Shown here: positions 25,698-34,037 of the stretch, piece by piece
How the letters are laid out: every line of letters begins with the position of its first letter
How positions within the stretch are numbered: the first letter of the stretch is position 1
DNA from: Mycoplana azooxidifex
GTDB lineage: Bacteria > Pseudomonadota > Alphaproteobacteria > Rhizobiales > Rhizobiaceae
Direction: 5' to 3'
Assembly: GCF_014196765.1 (NCBI RefSeq)
Contig: NZ_JACIEE010000006.1
Location: 296,963-360,962, forward strand
Length of the DNA stretch: 64,000 nt
Made by a program: the position numbers and the translations under genes
Notes under the pieces: model-generated
What the model was told of the DNA's origin: nothing
What the model saw: the letters and a program-made list of their open reading frames with translations, nothing else
Databases searched by the model: none

Positions 25698-26669
25698 TCA
25701 GGGAATGAGCAGCGACGCTCCGCTTGTTTTTCTTGTTTCCAGATCCGTGTGCGCGCGCCCCGCATCGGCCAACGGATAGGTCTGGTTGACATTGATACGC
25801 ACTTTGTTGCTGCGCACAACATCAAACAGCGAGTTTGCACACGCATCGAGTTCGGGTCGCGTGGCGATGTACTGGAACAGCGTCGGGCGCGTCGCATAGA
25901 GCGAGCCCTTCTGTGCCAGCAGGCCGAGGTTGAAGGCATCCACCGGACCGGAGGAGTTGCCGAAGGAGACGAACGTGCCGCGCATCTTCAGGCAGTCCAG
26001 CGACCTCGGGAACGTGTCCTTGCCGACGGAATCGTAAACCACGTCGCACTTCTTGCCGCCGGTCAGTTCCGATACGCGGGCGACGAAATCCTCCTTGGAA
26101 TAGTCGATGACGTGGTCGTAGCCGTGCGCCAGCGCCAGTTCGACCTTCTCCTTCGAACCCGCCGTGCCGATCACTGTGGCACCCAGCGCCTTGGCCCACT
26201 GGCCGGCGATCAGGCCGACGCCGCCGGCAGCCGCATGGAAGAGGATCGTCATGCCCGGCTTGACCGGAAAGGTCTGCAGCAGCAGATACTGCGCGGTCAT
26301 GCCCTTGAGCATCATCGCCGCCGCCGTTTCCAGAGAGATCTCATCCGGGACCTTGACCAGATGACGGGTCGCGACATTGCGCTCGGCCGCATAGGCCCCT
26401 TCCGCCGACGCATAGGCGACGCGATCGCCGACGGCGAGGTCGGTGACGCCGTCTCCGAGCGCCGTCACAGTGCCGGCGCCCTCCTTGCCGGGGATGAAGG
26501 GCAGTTCGGTCTTGTAGAGGCCGGTGCGGAAATAGACGTCGATGAAGTTCAGGCCGATCGCAGCCTGCTTGATGCGAACCTCGCCCGGACCCGGCGGGGC
26601 AAGCTCCACGTTTTCGATCCTGAGCACTTCGGGGCCGCCGAGCGACCGGACGATGATGGCCTTTGTCAT
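25698..26669 (-). CDS. NADPH:quinone oxidoreductase family protein
   Basis: 323 residues, medium-chain dehydrogenase/reductase superfamily, quinone oxidoreductase branch (no catalytic zinc Cys pattern). GLNFIDVYFRTGLYK and FIPGKEGAGTVTALG lie in the catalytic domain. The NADPH-binding fold has FHAAAGGVGLIAGQWAKALG, and AGSKEKVELALAHGYDHVID provides the cofactor 2'-phosphate region. Probably a soluble one- or two-electron quinone or enone reductase. It is 18 nt downstream of pcs on the same strand. Confidence 0.92.
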   Translation of the reverse strand: MTKAIIVRSLGGPEVLRIENVELAPPGPGEVRIKQAAIGLNFIDVYFRTGLYKTELPFIPGKEGAGTVTALGDGVTDLAVGDRVAYASAEGAYAAERNVATRHLVKVPDEISLETAAAMMLKGMTAQYLLLQTFPVKPGMTILFHAAAGGVGLIAGQWAKALGATVIGTAGSKEKVELALAHGYDHVIDYSKEDFVARVSELTGGKKCDVVYDSVGKDTFPRSLDCLKMRGTFVSFGNSSGPVDAFNLGLLAQKGSLYATRPTLFQYIATRPELDACANSLFDVVRSNKVRINVNQTYPLADAGRAHTDLETRKTSGASLLIP

Positions 26670-26687
26670 TCTAACTCTCCCGGAAAA

Positions 26688-27413
26688 TCAATGCTTGCCG
26701 AGGCGCGGCAGCCATTGCAGCACCGCGCCGATACCATAGAGGTAGATCCCCGTTCCGACCACGCCGAGGACAACCCATTGCGGCGTTTCGAAATGCAACA
26801 GCAGCGCGTAGCCGCCGAGCGCCGCCCAGGCGAAGAAGACGGCGAGGTTGAGCGGCCGCAGCCGCTCCACGCGCACCGGGTGCAGGAAGTTGATCGGCAT
26901 GAAGGTCAGAAACACCGAGACGAACACGACGATCGAGGCCGTCATCTCGCTGGCCTTGATGACGAACAGGGTGAACACGACCATGTTCCAGACGACCGGG
27001 AAGCCGGAGAAGAAATACTCCTCGGTCTTCATGCCCATGTCGGCATAGTAGATGGCGCTGGAAACGACGATGGCGCCGGCGGCGACGAAGGACCAGGGCT
27101 CGCCGATCATGCCGCTCTGGTAGAGCGCAAACGCCGGCAAGAGGACGTAGGTCACGTAGTCGATGACGTTGTCGAGAGTGTCGCCCGACCAGTTCGGCAG
27201 CACCTCTTTCACCCGCACCTTGCGCGCGATCGGGCCGTCGATCCCGTCGACGAGCAGGGCCAGCCCGAGCCACCAGAACATGTCGACGAAGCGATGCTCG
27301 GCTGCGGCGACGACACCGAGGAAGGCCAGGAACGAGCCCGACGCCGTCAGGATATGCACGGAGAAGGCACGGATTTCCGCATAGGGAACGCGCCTGTAAT
27401 TGAAGAACTTCAT
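26688..27413 (-). CDS. pcs: Phosphatidylcholine synthase
   Basis: 241 residues, inner-membrane enzyme joining choline to CDP-diacylglycerol to give phosphatidylcholine, characteristic of rhizobia and related alphaproteobacteria. The CDP-alcohol phosphotransferase motif is present in its Pcs form: DGIDGPIARKV, then GDTLDNVIDY with the essential acidic residues. Several hydrophobic helices follow (YVLLPAFALYQSG, VWNMVVFTLFVIKASEM and FLTFMPINFLHPVRV). Transcribed away from the UbiH-like gene across a 262-nt promoter region in which I see no distinct operator. Confidence 0.95.
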   Translation of the reverse strand: MKFFNYRRVPYAEIRAFSVHILTASGSFLAFLGVVAAAEHRFVDMFWWLGLALLVDGIDGPIARKVRVKEVLPNWSGDTLDNVIDYVTYVLLPAFALYQSGMIGEPWSFVAAGAIVVSSAIYYADMGMKTEEYFFSGFPVVWNMVVFTLFVIKASEMTASIVVFVSVFLTFMPINFLHPVRVERLRPLNLAVFFAWAALGGYALLLHFETPQWVVLGVVGTGIYLYGIGAVLQWLPRLGKH

Positions 27414-27675
27414 CGCTTGCCCTTGTTATCTCCCAAGCGCCCCGGCCATTGCGCCGCACGACAAGACCCGCCGTCATCGCGGGATTTTGCCCGGTAATAT
27501 GCACCGATTGTCTGCCGCTTCCAGCGGAAATCCGGAAAGCTGCCCGTTGCTGCGACCGGTGCGCGCGACCCGCGGCACTGGAACCCATGGATTTTGGCCG
27601 ATTCCGGGCGTAGTTTGCGGCTCAAGCCCCGCAGGCATTTCTGTGGGAAAGCATGAACGGAAAGCAACACGTCGC

Positions 27676-28881
27676 ATGGAAGCCTTTGATATCGCTATCG
27701 TCGGAGCCGGGCTCGCCGGCAATATCACCGCACTCGCCCTTGCCGATTCGGGCAAGCGGGTGGCGCTCGTGGCACCGGCAGGCCGCAGCGCGGACGGCCG
27801 CACGACGGCGCTGATGGCGCAGTCGATGGACTTCATCCGCGACCTAGGGCTTTTCGACGAGATCGCAGCCGTCGCAGCGCCGCTGGAGACGATGCGCATC
27901 CTCGACGGTACCGGGCGGCTCTTCCGCGCGCCGCCGGTCAGCTTCAGGTCCAGCGAGGTCGGCCTGCCCGCCTTCGGCTACAACATCCCGAATGCGCCCT
28001 TCCTGGCAGAGTTGGAGACGAGGATTTCCGCCCACCAGGCGATCGGCCGTTTCGAGGCGAAGCTCGAGCGGCTCGTCGTCACCGAGACCACCGTCGAACT
28101 GCACCTTTCCGACAGGCGCTCGATCTTTGCCGGGCTGGTCGTCGGTGCCGATGGCCGGCAGTCCGAGGTGCGGCGCCAGTGCGGCATTTCGGTGCGCAAC
28201 TGGACCTATCCGCAGACCGCACTGGTCCTGAATTTCGCCCACGAGCTGCCGCATGCGAACACCTCGACCGAGTTCCACACCGAGCACGGGCCGTTCACGC
28301 AGGTGCCGCTGCCGGGCCGCCGCTCCAGCCTCGTCTGGGTGCTTTCGCCCAGGGAGGCCGAAGTCATGCGGGCACTGCCGCTCGACGCACTCGGCCGCGC
28401 GGTCGAGGAGCGCATGCAGTCGGTGCTGGGCAAGGTTACCGTCGAGGCCGCGCCGCAGGCCTTTCCTCTTTCCGGCATGCAGGCAGAGCGCTTCGGCAAG
28501 GGGCGCGTCCTCCTGCTCGGCGAGGCCGCGCACGCCTTTCCGCCGATCGGCGCCCAGGGCCTCAATCTCAGCCTGCGCGACGTCATGGCGCTGCGCGACC
28601 TGCTGGCCGACCCAGCCCAGCCCGCCGCGACGCTCGGCGAGGCCTTCGACCGCAGCCGCCGCGCCGACATCAAGAGCCGCACCATGAGCGTCGACCTGCT
28701 CAACCGCTCGCTGCTTTCCGGCTTCCTGCCGGTCCAGATCATGCGGACGGCCGGGCTGCACATGCTCTCGGCCATCGGGCCGCTGCGCAGCGTCGTCATG
28801 CGCGAGGGCGTCGAGCCGGGCGGATCGTGGAAGGCTGTCCGCGACAGCTTACGGGAAAGGGTCTCCCGGAAGCAGGCCTGA
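27676..28881 (+). CDS. UbiH/VisC-family FAD-dependent monooxygenase
   Basis: 401 residues from the ATG at 27676 (MEAFDIAIVGAGLAGNITAL, with the GxGxxG FAD-binding motif). Second FAD motif LVVGADGRQSEVRRQCGI and third motif GRVLLLGEAAHAFPPIGAQG-L-NLSL are those of the UbiH/UbiF/Coq6 hydroxylases of ubiquinone synthesis. Several paralogues exist in rhizobia, so the exact ring position hydroxylated is uncertain. The last 33 nt overlap the convergent AEC transporter gene. Confidence 0.9.
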   Translation: MEAFDIAIVGAGLAGNITALALADSGKRVALVAPAGRSADGRTTALMAQSMDFIRDLGLFDEIAAVAAPLETMRILDGTGRLFRAPPVSFRSSEVGLPAFGYNIPNAPFLAELETRISAHQAIGRFEAKLERLVVTETTVELHLSDRRSIFAGLVVGADGRQSEVRRQCGISVRNWTYPQTALVLNFAHELPHANTSTEFHTEHGPFTQVPLPGRRSSLVWVLSPREAEVMRALPLDALGRAVEERMQSVLGKVTVEAAPQAFPLSGMQAERFGKGRVLLLGEAAHAFPPIGAQGLNLSLRDVMALRDLLADPAQPAATLGEAFDRSRRADIKSRTMSVDLLNRSLLSGFLPVQIMRTAGLHMLSAIGPLRSVVMREGVEPGGSWKAVRDSLRERVSRKQA

Positions 28882-29811
28882 CTTGATCGCGTAGAGCAGG
28901 AGCGTCACGGTCGCGACCGACAGCACCGTCGTGATCAGGATCGTCGCCGAGGCGCGCTCCGGCCAGACGCCGTACTGCTGGCCGATGACGAAGACGTTCG
29001 TCGCCGTCGGCAGTGCGGCGAGAAGGACCGCCGTCTGGACCCAGACCGGATCGAAATTGCCCGCAAACCCCAGCAGCAGGTACATCGTCAGCGGCAGGAG
29101 CAACAGCTTCGCCGGCACGATGTAGCCGATCTCGGCAGGCACGCGCTTCAGCGGCCGCAGCGCCAGCGTCACGCCCATGGCGAACAGCGCGCAGGGCGCT
29201 GCCGCCTGCGCCAGATAGTCGATCAGCCGCTGCAGGGGCGCCGGCGCCTCGAAATGCCAGAAGGCCGCAACGAAGCCCACCGCGGTGGACAGGATGAAGG
29301 GATGGGTGACGATGCGGCGGACCACGTCCCTGACGATCGCCGCCGTCCCCCGCCGGTCGCCGCCGGAAAACGACATCAGCGCCGGGGCGACCATGAAATG
29401 CAGCATGTTCTCGAAGCAGAAGACCAGCGCCACAGGCACCGCCGCCGGCTCGCCGAAGGCCAGCAGCGCCAGCCCGGGGCCCATGAAGCCGATGTTGCCG
29501 TAGGCCGCGGCCAGGCCGTGCATGGTGGCCTCGGCGACGCGGGCGCGCCGGAACGCGATGCCGATGGCAAAGATCAGGCCGAAGACGAGGTAGGTGGCGC
29601 TGACATTGGCGAGGATGAAATCGACACGGGTCAACTGCTCGATCGGCGTCCTGGAGACGATCTTGAAGAACAGCGCCGGCAGGGCGATGTAGATGATGAA
29701 GGTGTTGAGCCAGCCGAGCGCCTCGGCGGGCTGGCGCGTGATCTTCGCGGCGAGATAGCCCAGCAGGATCATGCCGAAGAACGGCAGGACCAATCCCATA
29801 ATTTCCGCCAT
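28849..29811 (-). CDS. AEC-family (auxin efflux carrier-type) transporter
   Basis: 320 residues with about ten hydrophobic helices in two halves. Landmarks are LPFFGMILLGYLAAKITRQP, LGWLNTFIIYIALPALFFKI, GLAAAYGNIGFMGPGLALLA and PTATNVFVIGQQYGVWPERA, typical of the bacterial AEC/MleP permease family that exports or imports small organic acids. Substrate unknown. Convergent with the UbiH-like gene with a 33-nt overlap of coding ends. Confidence 0.9.
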   Translation of the reverse strand: MAEIMGLVLPFFGMILLGYLAAKITRQPAEALGWLNTFIIYIALPALFFKIVSRTPIEQLTRVDFILANVSATYLVFGLIFAIGIAFRRARVAEATMHGLAAAYGNIGFMGPGLALLAFGEPAAVPVALVFCFENMLHFMVAPALMSFSGGDRRGTAAIVRDVVRRIVTHPFILSTAVGFVAAFWHFEAPAPLQRLIDYLAQAAAPCALFAMGVTLALRPLKRVPAEIGYIVPAKLLLLPLTMYLLLGFAGNFDPVWVQTAVLLAALPTATNVFVIGQQYGVWPERASATILITTVLSVATVTLLLYAIKSGLLPGDPFP

Positions 29812-29893
29812 GCCACCCGCCGTCTTTCGAAATGCATTCGATTGCCTCTAGCGCAAGTCGGCGCCGATCGGAACTGCAGCCAGGAAAGAAAGG

Positions 29894-30643
29894 TCAGCCG
29901 ATCAGCGAAAGGACCGGGAAGGTCTGCTGGAACCAGATCGCCACCGAGCTGATGTAGCCGAACATGAAGGCGAGACCGGTCAGGACGAGCAGCACGCCCA
30001 TGATGCGCTCCACCGCGCCGAGGTGCTTGCGGAAGCGCATCAGGAACCGCATGAAGGCGCCGGAAAAGCCGGCCGCAATCCAGAAGGGCACGGCAAGCCC
30101 CAGCGAATAGACGGCCAGGAGGGCGGCGCCCTCGCCCACCGTCTCGCGGGCTGCGGCGACGCCGAGGATCGCGCCGAGAACCGGGCCGATGCAGGGGGTC
30201 CAGCCGAAGGCGAAGGCGAGGCCCATCACATAGGCGCCCGACAGCGTCGCCGGCTTGCCGCCTCCCTGGAAGCGCGCCTCGCGGGAGAACAGGCCGATCC
30301 GGAGTACGCCCAGGAAATGCAGCCCCATCAGGATGATGATGACGCCGCCCACCTGCGCCAGGATGTCCATGTGCCGCCTCAGCACCATGCCGATCGTAGA
30401 CGCGCCAGCCCCGAGTGCCACGAACACGGTGGCGAAGCCGAGGGTGAAACACAGGGCGGAGAACAGGACCGCCCGGCGCGCGCGGCCATCGTCGACGGCA
30501 ACCGCGCCGTTGCGGAACTGCTCGACGGAAATGCCCGCCATGTAGCACAGATAGGGCGGCACCAGCGGCAGCACGCAGGGCGACAGGAACGACAGGGTTC
30601 CGGCCAGAAGCGCGCTCAGCAGGGATATTTCGGCAATCGACAA
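29894..30643 (-). CDS. ccdA: CcdA-like cytochrome c biogenesis/thiol-reductant transmembrane protein
   Basis: 249 residues from a TTG start at 30643, preceded by GGAGAAG. The longer ATG reading to 30835 adds 64 hydrophilic residues not found in the family. Six helices; the two redox Cys are in LSFLSPCVLPLVPPYLCYMA (helix 1) and FGWTPCIGPVLGAILG (helix 4). CcdA passes electrons from cytoplasmic thioredoxin to periplasmic thiol proteins for cytochrome c haem ligation. It is monocistronic here and faces away from the tRNA gene. Confidence 0.88.
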   Translation of the reverse strand: MSIAEISLLSALLAGTLSFLSPCVLPLVPPYLCYMAGISVEQFRNGAVAVDDGRARRAVLFSALCFTLGFATVFVALGAGASTIGMVLRRHMDILAQVGGVIIILMGLHFLGVLRIGLFSREARFQGGGKPATLSGAYVMGLAFAFGWTPCIGPVLGAILGVAAARETVGEGAALLAVYSLGLAVPFWIAAGFSGAFMRFLMRFRKHLGAVERIMGVLLVLTGLAFMFGYISSVAIWFQQTFPVLSLIG

Positions 30644-30928
30644 CTGCTTCTCCGCCGCAGGCCCACGCCCGCTACAGCGTCCGGTCCGCCTCTTCCCGGT
30701 CTCGTCCGGATACCACTTACCACCATTCCACGCCGGCTGCGCTATCGCGCTTGCGGCGCCAATGTCCATGGCTTCCATAACCGCCCGGCCGGGCTGCGCC
30801 AAGTACGTTTCGTCGGGCGCGGCGAAATGCAGCAAAAGCTTCGATTCGACGCGATTTTACGGGTTGACCGGAAAAAGACGCCTGCTATATGTCCGCCCAC
30901 TTCCAAGGGGGCAGCCGCCCGCTTTCGG

Positions 30929-31004
30929 GAGCGCGTAGCTCAGCCGGTAGAGCAACTGACTTTTAATCAGTAGGTCCAGGGTTCGAATCCCTGCGCGCTC
31001 ACCA
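30929..31004 (+). tRNA. tRNA-Lys (anticodon UUU)
   Basis: A 76-nt cloverleaf with encoded CCA. Acceptor arms are GAGCGCG (30929-30935) and CGCGCTC (30994-31000), followed by A and CCA. The anticodon arm ACTGA-CTTTTAA-TCAGT gives anticodon TTT. T-arm CCAGGGTTCGAATCCCTG is canonical. The 3' half is duplicated at 46628-46673, so this gene is the chromosomal integration site of the element to its right, and insertion left it intact. Confidence 0.98.
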
Positions 31005-31005
31005 A
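30960..31005 (+). repeat. Left attachment-site repeat (attL core)
   Basis: A 46-bp segment from the tRNA-Lys anticodon loop to one base past CCA, perfectly repeated at 46628-46673. It breaks at mismatches on both sides, which defines the maximal core of recombination. Confidence 0.95.
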
Positions 31006-31054
31006 AAAAACGTAGAAAAATCAGAGTCTTGACAGTAATGTCGCGCCCTTTTTT

Positions 31055-31174
31055 TGCGCCATGGCAGAAATTCGCCTTCCCTGATTTTCCGGGCTTTTCC
31101 GGCTCTTTCCCAGCGACTGCAAGTGTTTCCGTGGCGCATTCTTGGCGCAAAGAAATGGCGCATAAAATGGCGCA
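31055..31174. repeat. Left cluster of integrase arm-type repeats (TGGCGCA)
   Basis: TGGCGCA occurs at 31132, 31143, 31156 and 31168 in direct orientation with 11-13-nt spacing, and inverted (TGCGCCA) at 31055. The same heptamer appears twice near the right end (46569 and 46580). Regular helical spacing beside the att core suggests arm-binding sites for the tyrosine integrase. Confidence 0.65.
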
Positions 31175-31484
31175 TAAAAAAGCCGCCCGGCGAAGGGCGG
31201 CTCGTCTGCATCTTAAAGCGCTGGCGGGGCTTGCGCCCCTTTGCGGCCTGACGGCCTTACGTCCCGCCCATCCATCCCAAAGACTACTAGCCGCCGATAG
31301 GGTTGTCCTGCAAGCCGCAGCGGTCACTGCCGGGCTGCGCGACCTCGCCAAGTGGCTTGGCACGCAGGGCAATGATGAGTTGATCGTTGCCGGTCTGCGG
31401 GCGATTGATCACCACCAGCTCGGTCAAAAGCGGCCCTTAGATCGGGATGAACTTGATATTGTGGCTCACTTCATCCCGTCATAG
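31155..31484 (+). CDS. Doubtful small gene at the left end of the element
   Basis: 109 residues if started at the ATG at 31155. The second half (LRDLAKWLGTQGNDELIVAG and RPLDRDELDIVAHFIPS) reads like natural protein and has GC-rich third positions. The first 40 residues (MAHKMAHKKAARRRAARLHL) run through integrase-site repeats and a hairpin and look non-coding. It may be a remnant that lost its original 5' end, or chance. No family recognised. Confidence 0.35.
   Translation: MAHKMAHKKAARRRAARLHLKALAGLAPLCGLTALRPAHPSQRLLAADRVVLQAAAVTAGLRDLAKWLGTQGNDELIVAGLRAIDHHQLGQKRPLDRDELDIVAHFIPS
31176..31202 (-). terminator. Intrinsic terminator near the left end of the element
   Basis: On the minus strand AGCCGCCC-loop-GGGCGGCT is followed at once by TTTTTTAT, a textbook terminator. 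It would stop leftward transcription from the Cys-rich protein gene (ending at 31503) before the tRNA and the attachment site. It lies inside the doubtful plus-strand ORF 31155-31484, which weakens that ORF. Confidence 0.75.
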
Positions 31485-31502
31485 CAAAGCCCAATATCGT
31501 TG

Positions 31503-33341
31503 TTAGCACCAAGGAAGACATATCCGTGTGTTTCCAATCTTCCCGATCTGCACGGGTGCAGGAGCCAGCTGACTGGGGTTATTGAACACCGAATTATCCC
31601 CTCCCCATATCTGACTGGGATTTCGAACGAACGAGTTGTCTCCGCCCCAAATCTGACTGGGATTTCGAACGAATGAGTTATTGCCGCCCCAAATTTGGTC
31701 AGGATTGTTGATCACCGAATTCGGCCCGCCAGCGATCTGTCCTAGCGTCCGCGCCGTCCAGCCGTTTCTTCCGGTCAAGTCATTGTTATCACCGAAACAG
31801 CCATCGCCGCCTATGCCATCCGTGAAGCATTTCGTGAGTTCACGCGCCGTCAGCCTAGTCGCCATACAGCCCGCAGCGGCATATGGCTGCCCCCCAGTGG
31901 AAACTAGACACTGTACCGCGATCTGCTGCTCCGGATTAAGCCCAAGTTCCATGTTCAGAAGATTGGCCCCGGCGCAGGTGGCCATGCCTTCGATATCACC
32001 GCCGGACTGTGCTGCACATGAGAGCGCAATCTTTTGCTCCTTGGACGCGTCTTCGCCGAGGATACCCGAAGCTGCGCAGAGTGCGAACTGCTCGGCATCA
32101 TCGCCGGAGTCTTGCGCACAACGCACTGCGGTCTTCGCGTCGCGCCCAAGATACTTATCCAGGGCTGCAGATCCCGCGCAATCAACGAAAACTGATGAAT
32201 TTCCATCAGAATTGACAGTGCATTCAATTAGGGCCTTTTGATCGTCTGTTAGCTCTACGAAGTTCGTCGAGCACAACAACATATCGTTCTGGTCTTGTGC
32301 TTCCGACACGCACTCAATTGCTCTCTTCTGTTCCTCGGTGGCGTTTTCACCCAGGATGTTTCTTGCTGAGCACTCCGCAAATGATTCCGTATCGCCGCCA
32401 GCTTCTCGATAGCACTTCAGGGTAGTGGTGGTGTTTCGGCCAAGCGCTGCGCCGCCAGCACATTCCGCGAGTCTGCGAAAATCGCCGTCGCTCTCAGACG
32501 CACATTCCGCTAGTTTCTGCTGACGGTTCGTAACCTTGACGCCAAGGAGCGGCGCAGCGCACTTCGCAAACTCCTTAGTATCCGTGGAGTCTACCGCGCA
32601 ATCGACCATGTCTTGTTGATTTGGTTGGAGGACGGCCCCGCCCCCTGTGCACGCGGCGAAATTGACCACATCTAGGCCTACCTGCCTCGCGCATTCTTGA
32701 GCTTTTTCTATATCGGTAAGTGCATCGAGATTCGGTAGCGGACCTACCGTGGGGCCTCGACCAGAGTCGACGATTTCCTGCTGAAAGATTGAACATGGCT
32801 GCCTACCCGCTACACCCTCACACATGGCCTCTACGCCAGGTATGTCACTACGCTCCACCTGTACCGAGGCTATGTCGGGCAACGTGGCTTGAAACCCTCC
32901 CTTTAGCCGAGCTAAATACGCCTTCACTGCGGCGCAGGGCCCCGGTCCGAGCGGGCCGGCACAGATTGGACCGGCGACGGGGTCATTGCCGACGCGTGGC
33001 GGATCGGGGATATTCACGTTGACTATCGGGGGTGCCTGGCCGAACTGTTGCTGGAGATAGCGCCCCACTGCCTCGCAGGGGCCCGGACCTAACGGACCAG
33101 CACAGATTGGACCGACGGCGGGATCAAACCCAATTTGTTGAAGTGGAGGAAGCGCTGGCGGAGGTGACGTTTTACCTTGCCGTTGGATAAACTGCTGGAT
33201 CTGAGCGCATGGGCCAGGCCCCATCGGGCCGGCGCAGATTGGACCTGCTACGGGATGGATCCACAAAATCTGAAGGGATTGCGCCTGGCCAGACAAAGTT
33301 AGCCCGAAGAGAAAACCGGCAGCTATCGCAAGTGTTCGCAT
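31503..33341 (-). CDS. Secreted Cys-rich repeat protein of unknown function
   Basis: 612 residues. The ATG at 33341 has GGAGG 8 nt upstream and starts a signal peptide (MRTLAIAAGFLFGLTLSGQA). Three N-terminal repeats share GPICAGPxGPGPC (residues 33-45, 77-89, 124-136). Residues about 210-500 form some seven repeats of roughly 38 residues with two Cys each (pattern QkxaxeCaxxsgGdxxxfAeCaaxxiLg), suggesting disulphide-tied modules. Four C-terminal units of 14 residues (GGDNSFVRNPSQIW type, 538-592) precede a final Cys-containing ICLPWC. Likely periplasmic or extracellular, with possible surface or adhesive function. I do not recognise a named family. Confidence 0.8.
   Translation of the reverse strand: MRTLAIAAGFLFGLTLSGQAQSLQILWIHPVAGPICAGPMGPGPCAQIQQFIQRQGKTSPPPALPPLQQIGFDPAVGPICAGPLGPGPCEAVGRYLQQQFGQAPPIVNVNIPDPPRVGNDPVAGPICAGPLGPGPCAAVKAYLARLKGGFQATLPDIASVQVERSDIPGVEAMCEGVAGRQPCSIFQQEIVDSGRGPTVGPLPNLDALTDIEKAQECARQVGLDVVNFAACTGGGAVLQPNQQDMVDCAVDSTDTKEFAKCAAPLLGVKVTNRQQKLAECASESDGDFRRLAECAGGAALGRNTTTTLKCYREAGGDTESFAECSARNILGENATEEQKRAIECVSEAQDQNDMLLCSTNFVELTDDQKALIECTVNSDGNSSVFVDCAGSAALDKYLGRDAKTAVRCAQDSGDDAEQFALCAASGILGEDASKEQKIALSCAAQSGGDIEGMATCAGANLLNMELGLNPEQQIAVQCLVSTGGQPYAAAGCMATRLTARELTKCFTDGIGGDGCFGDNNDLTGRNGWTARTLGQIAGGPNSVINNPDQIWGGNNSFVRNPSQIWGGDNSFVRNPSQIWGGDNSVFNNPSQLAPAPVQIGKIGNTRICLPWC
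31566..31730 (-). repeat. Four in-frame 42-bp tandem repeats in the Cys-rich protein gene
   Basis: Encodes GGPNSVINNPDQIW, GGNNSFVRNPSQIW, GGDNSFVRNPSQIW and GGDNSVFNNPSQL. The two central copies are almost identical at DNA level, pointing to recent duplication. Copy number could vary between strains. Confidence 0.85.
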
Positions 33342-34037
33342 TGTCGGCCTCCAAATTGTTGCGCCTCTATCCTAACTCTGAACTGTATATTCAAACTCAT
33401 GTCGGATCGGAGGTGCCATAGAACCCACGCTCAAAGCGCTGCATCGTGACCTACTCGTGCCGCCATTCTCGATCAGTGGAACAGCGCCACCACAAACACT
33501 TAATCGCGGCAGGTAACTCGTGCCATTCATAACCACGCCGCCACCGCTATGGCTTCCCTCGCTGATAATCGAAAGTACAGTCTTCCGTCCGCCGGCGGAG
33601 GAATATATATGCAGGTGCGTTCTCTTGAGAAATCTTGGATATTGCGCACGATGTCGCAACCCATAGAGACTGCATATCACAAACTGCTAATTCTATAAAT
33701 TACCCTTTTGAGGTAGTGCGGAATAACGTTCCGCGTCATCGGAGGATGCTGATGCCAAATGCCGCATAGCCCTCCATCTAGCCACACCATCACAGGTTCC
33801 CACGGACGATATGGCAACGTAAGTGGAGTGCCGATGCAACTGCTTTGATTTCTGAAGACTCAGATCTGGGTGGTCCAGGTTTGAGACGGTTCGATATCGT
33901 CCAGGCTCAAAAGTAACAGTATGACAGAGATTGCGGGTCAACATGGACGCCCATACCCCACTGAGCGGCCACGAAAACGGTTGTCTGTGAAGCTGCAGAT
34001 TTGTAAGAGCGACCAACAACAGCGACCGGGAAGAGTA
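33342..34037. other. A+T-rich intergenic region, no supported gene
   Basis: About 700 nt between the divergently transcribed Cys-rich protein gene and the ATP-grasp-like gene. Short open frames on both strands lack ribosome sites and family-like sequence. It presumably contains both promoters. Composition differs sharply from the GC-rich chromosome. Confidence 0.5.

Noticed and set aside
30857-31372. Minus-strand open frame of 171 codons crossing the tRNA-Lys gene
   Set aside because: It contains the familiar antisense-tRNA false peptide (RTLDLLIKSQLLYRLSYAL) and no ribosome site; it is a shadow of the tRNA and att region.
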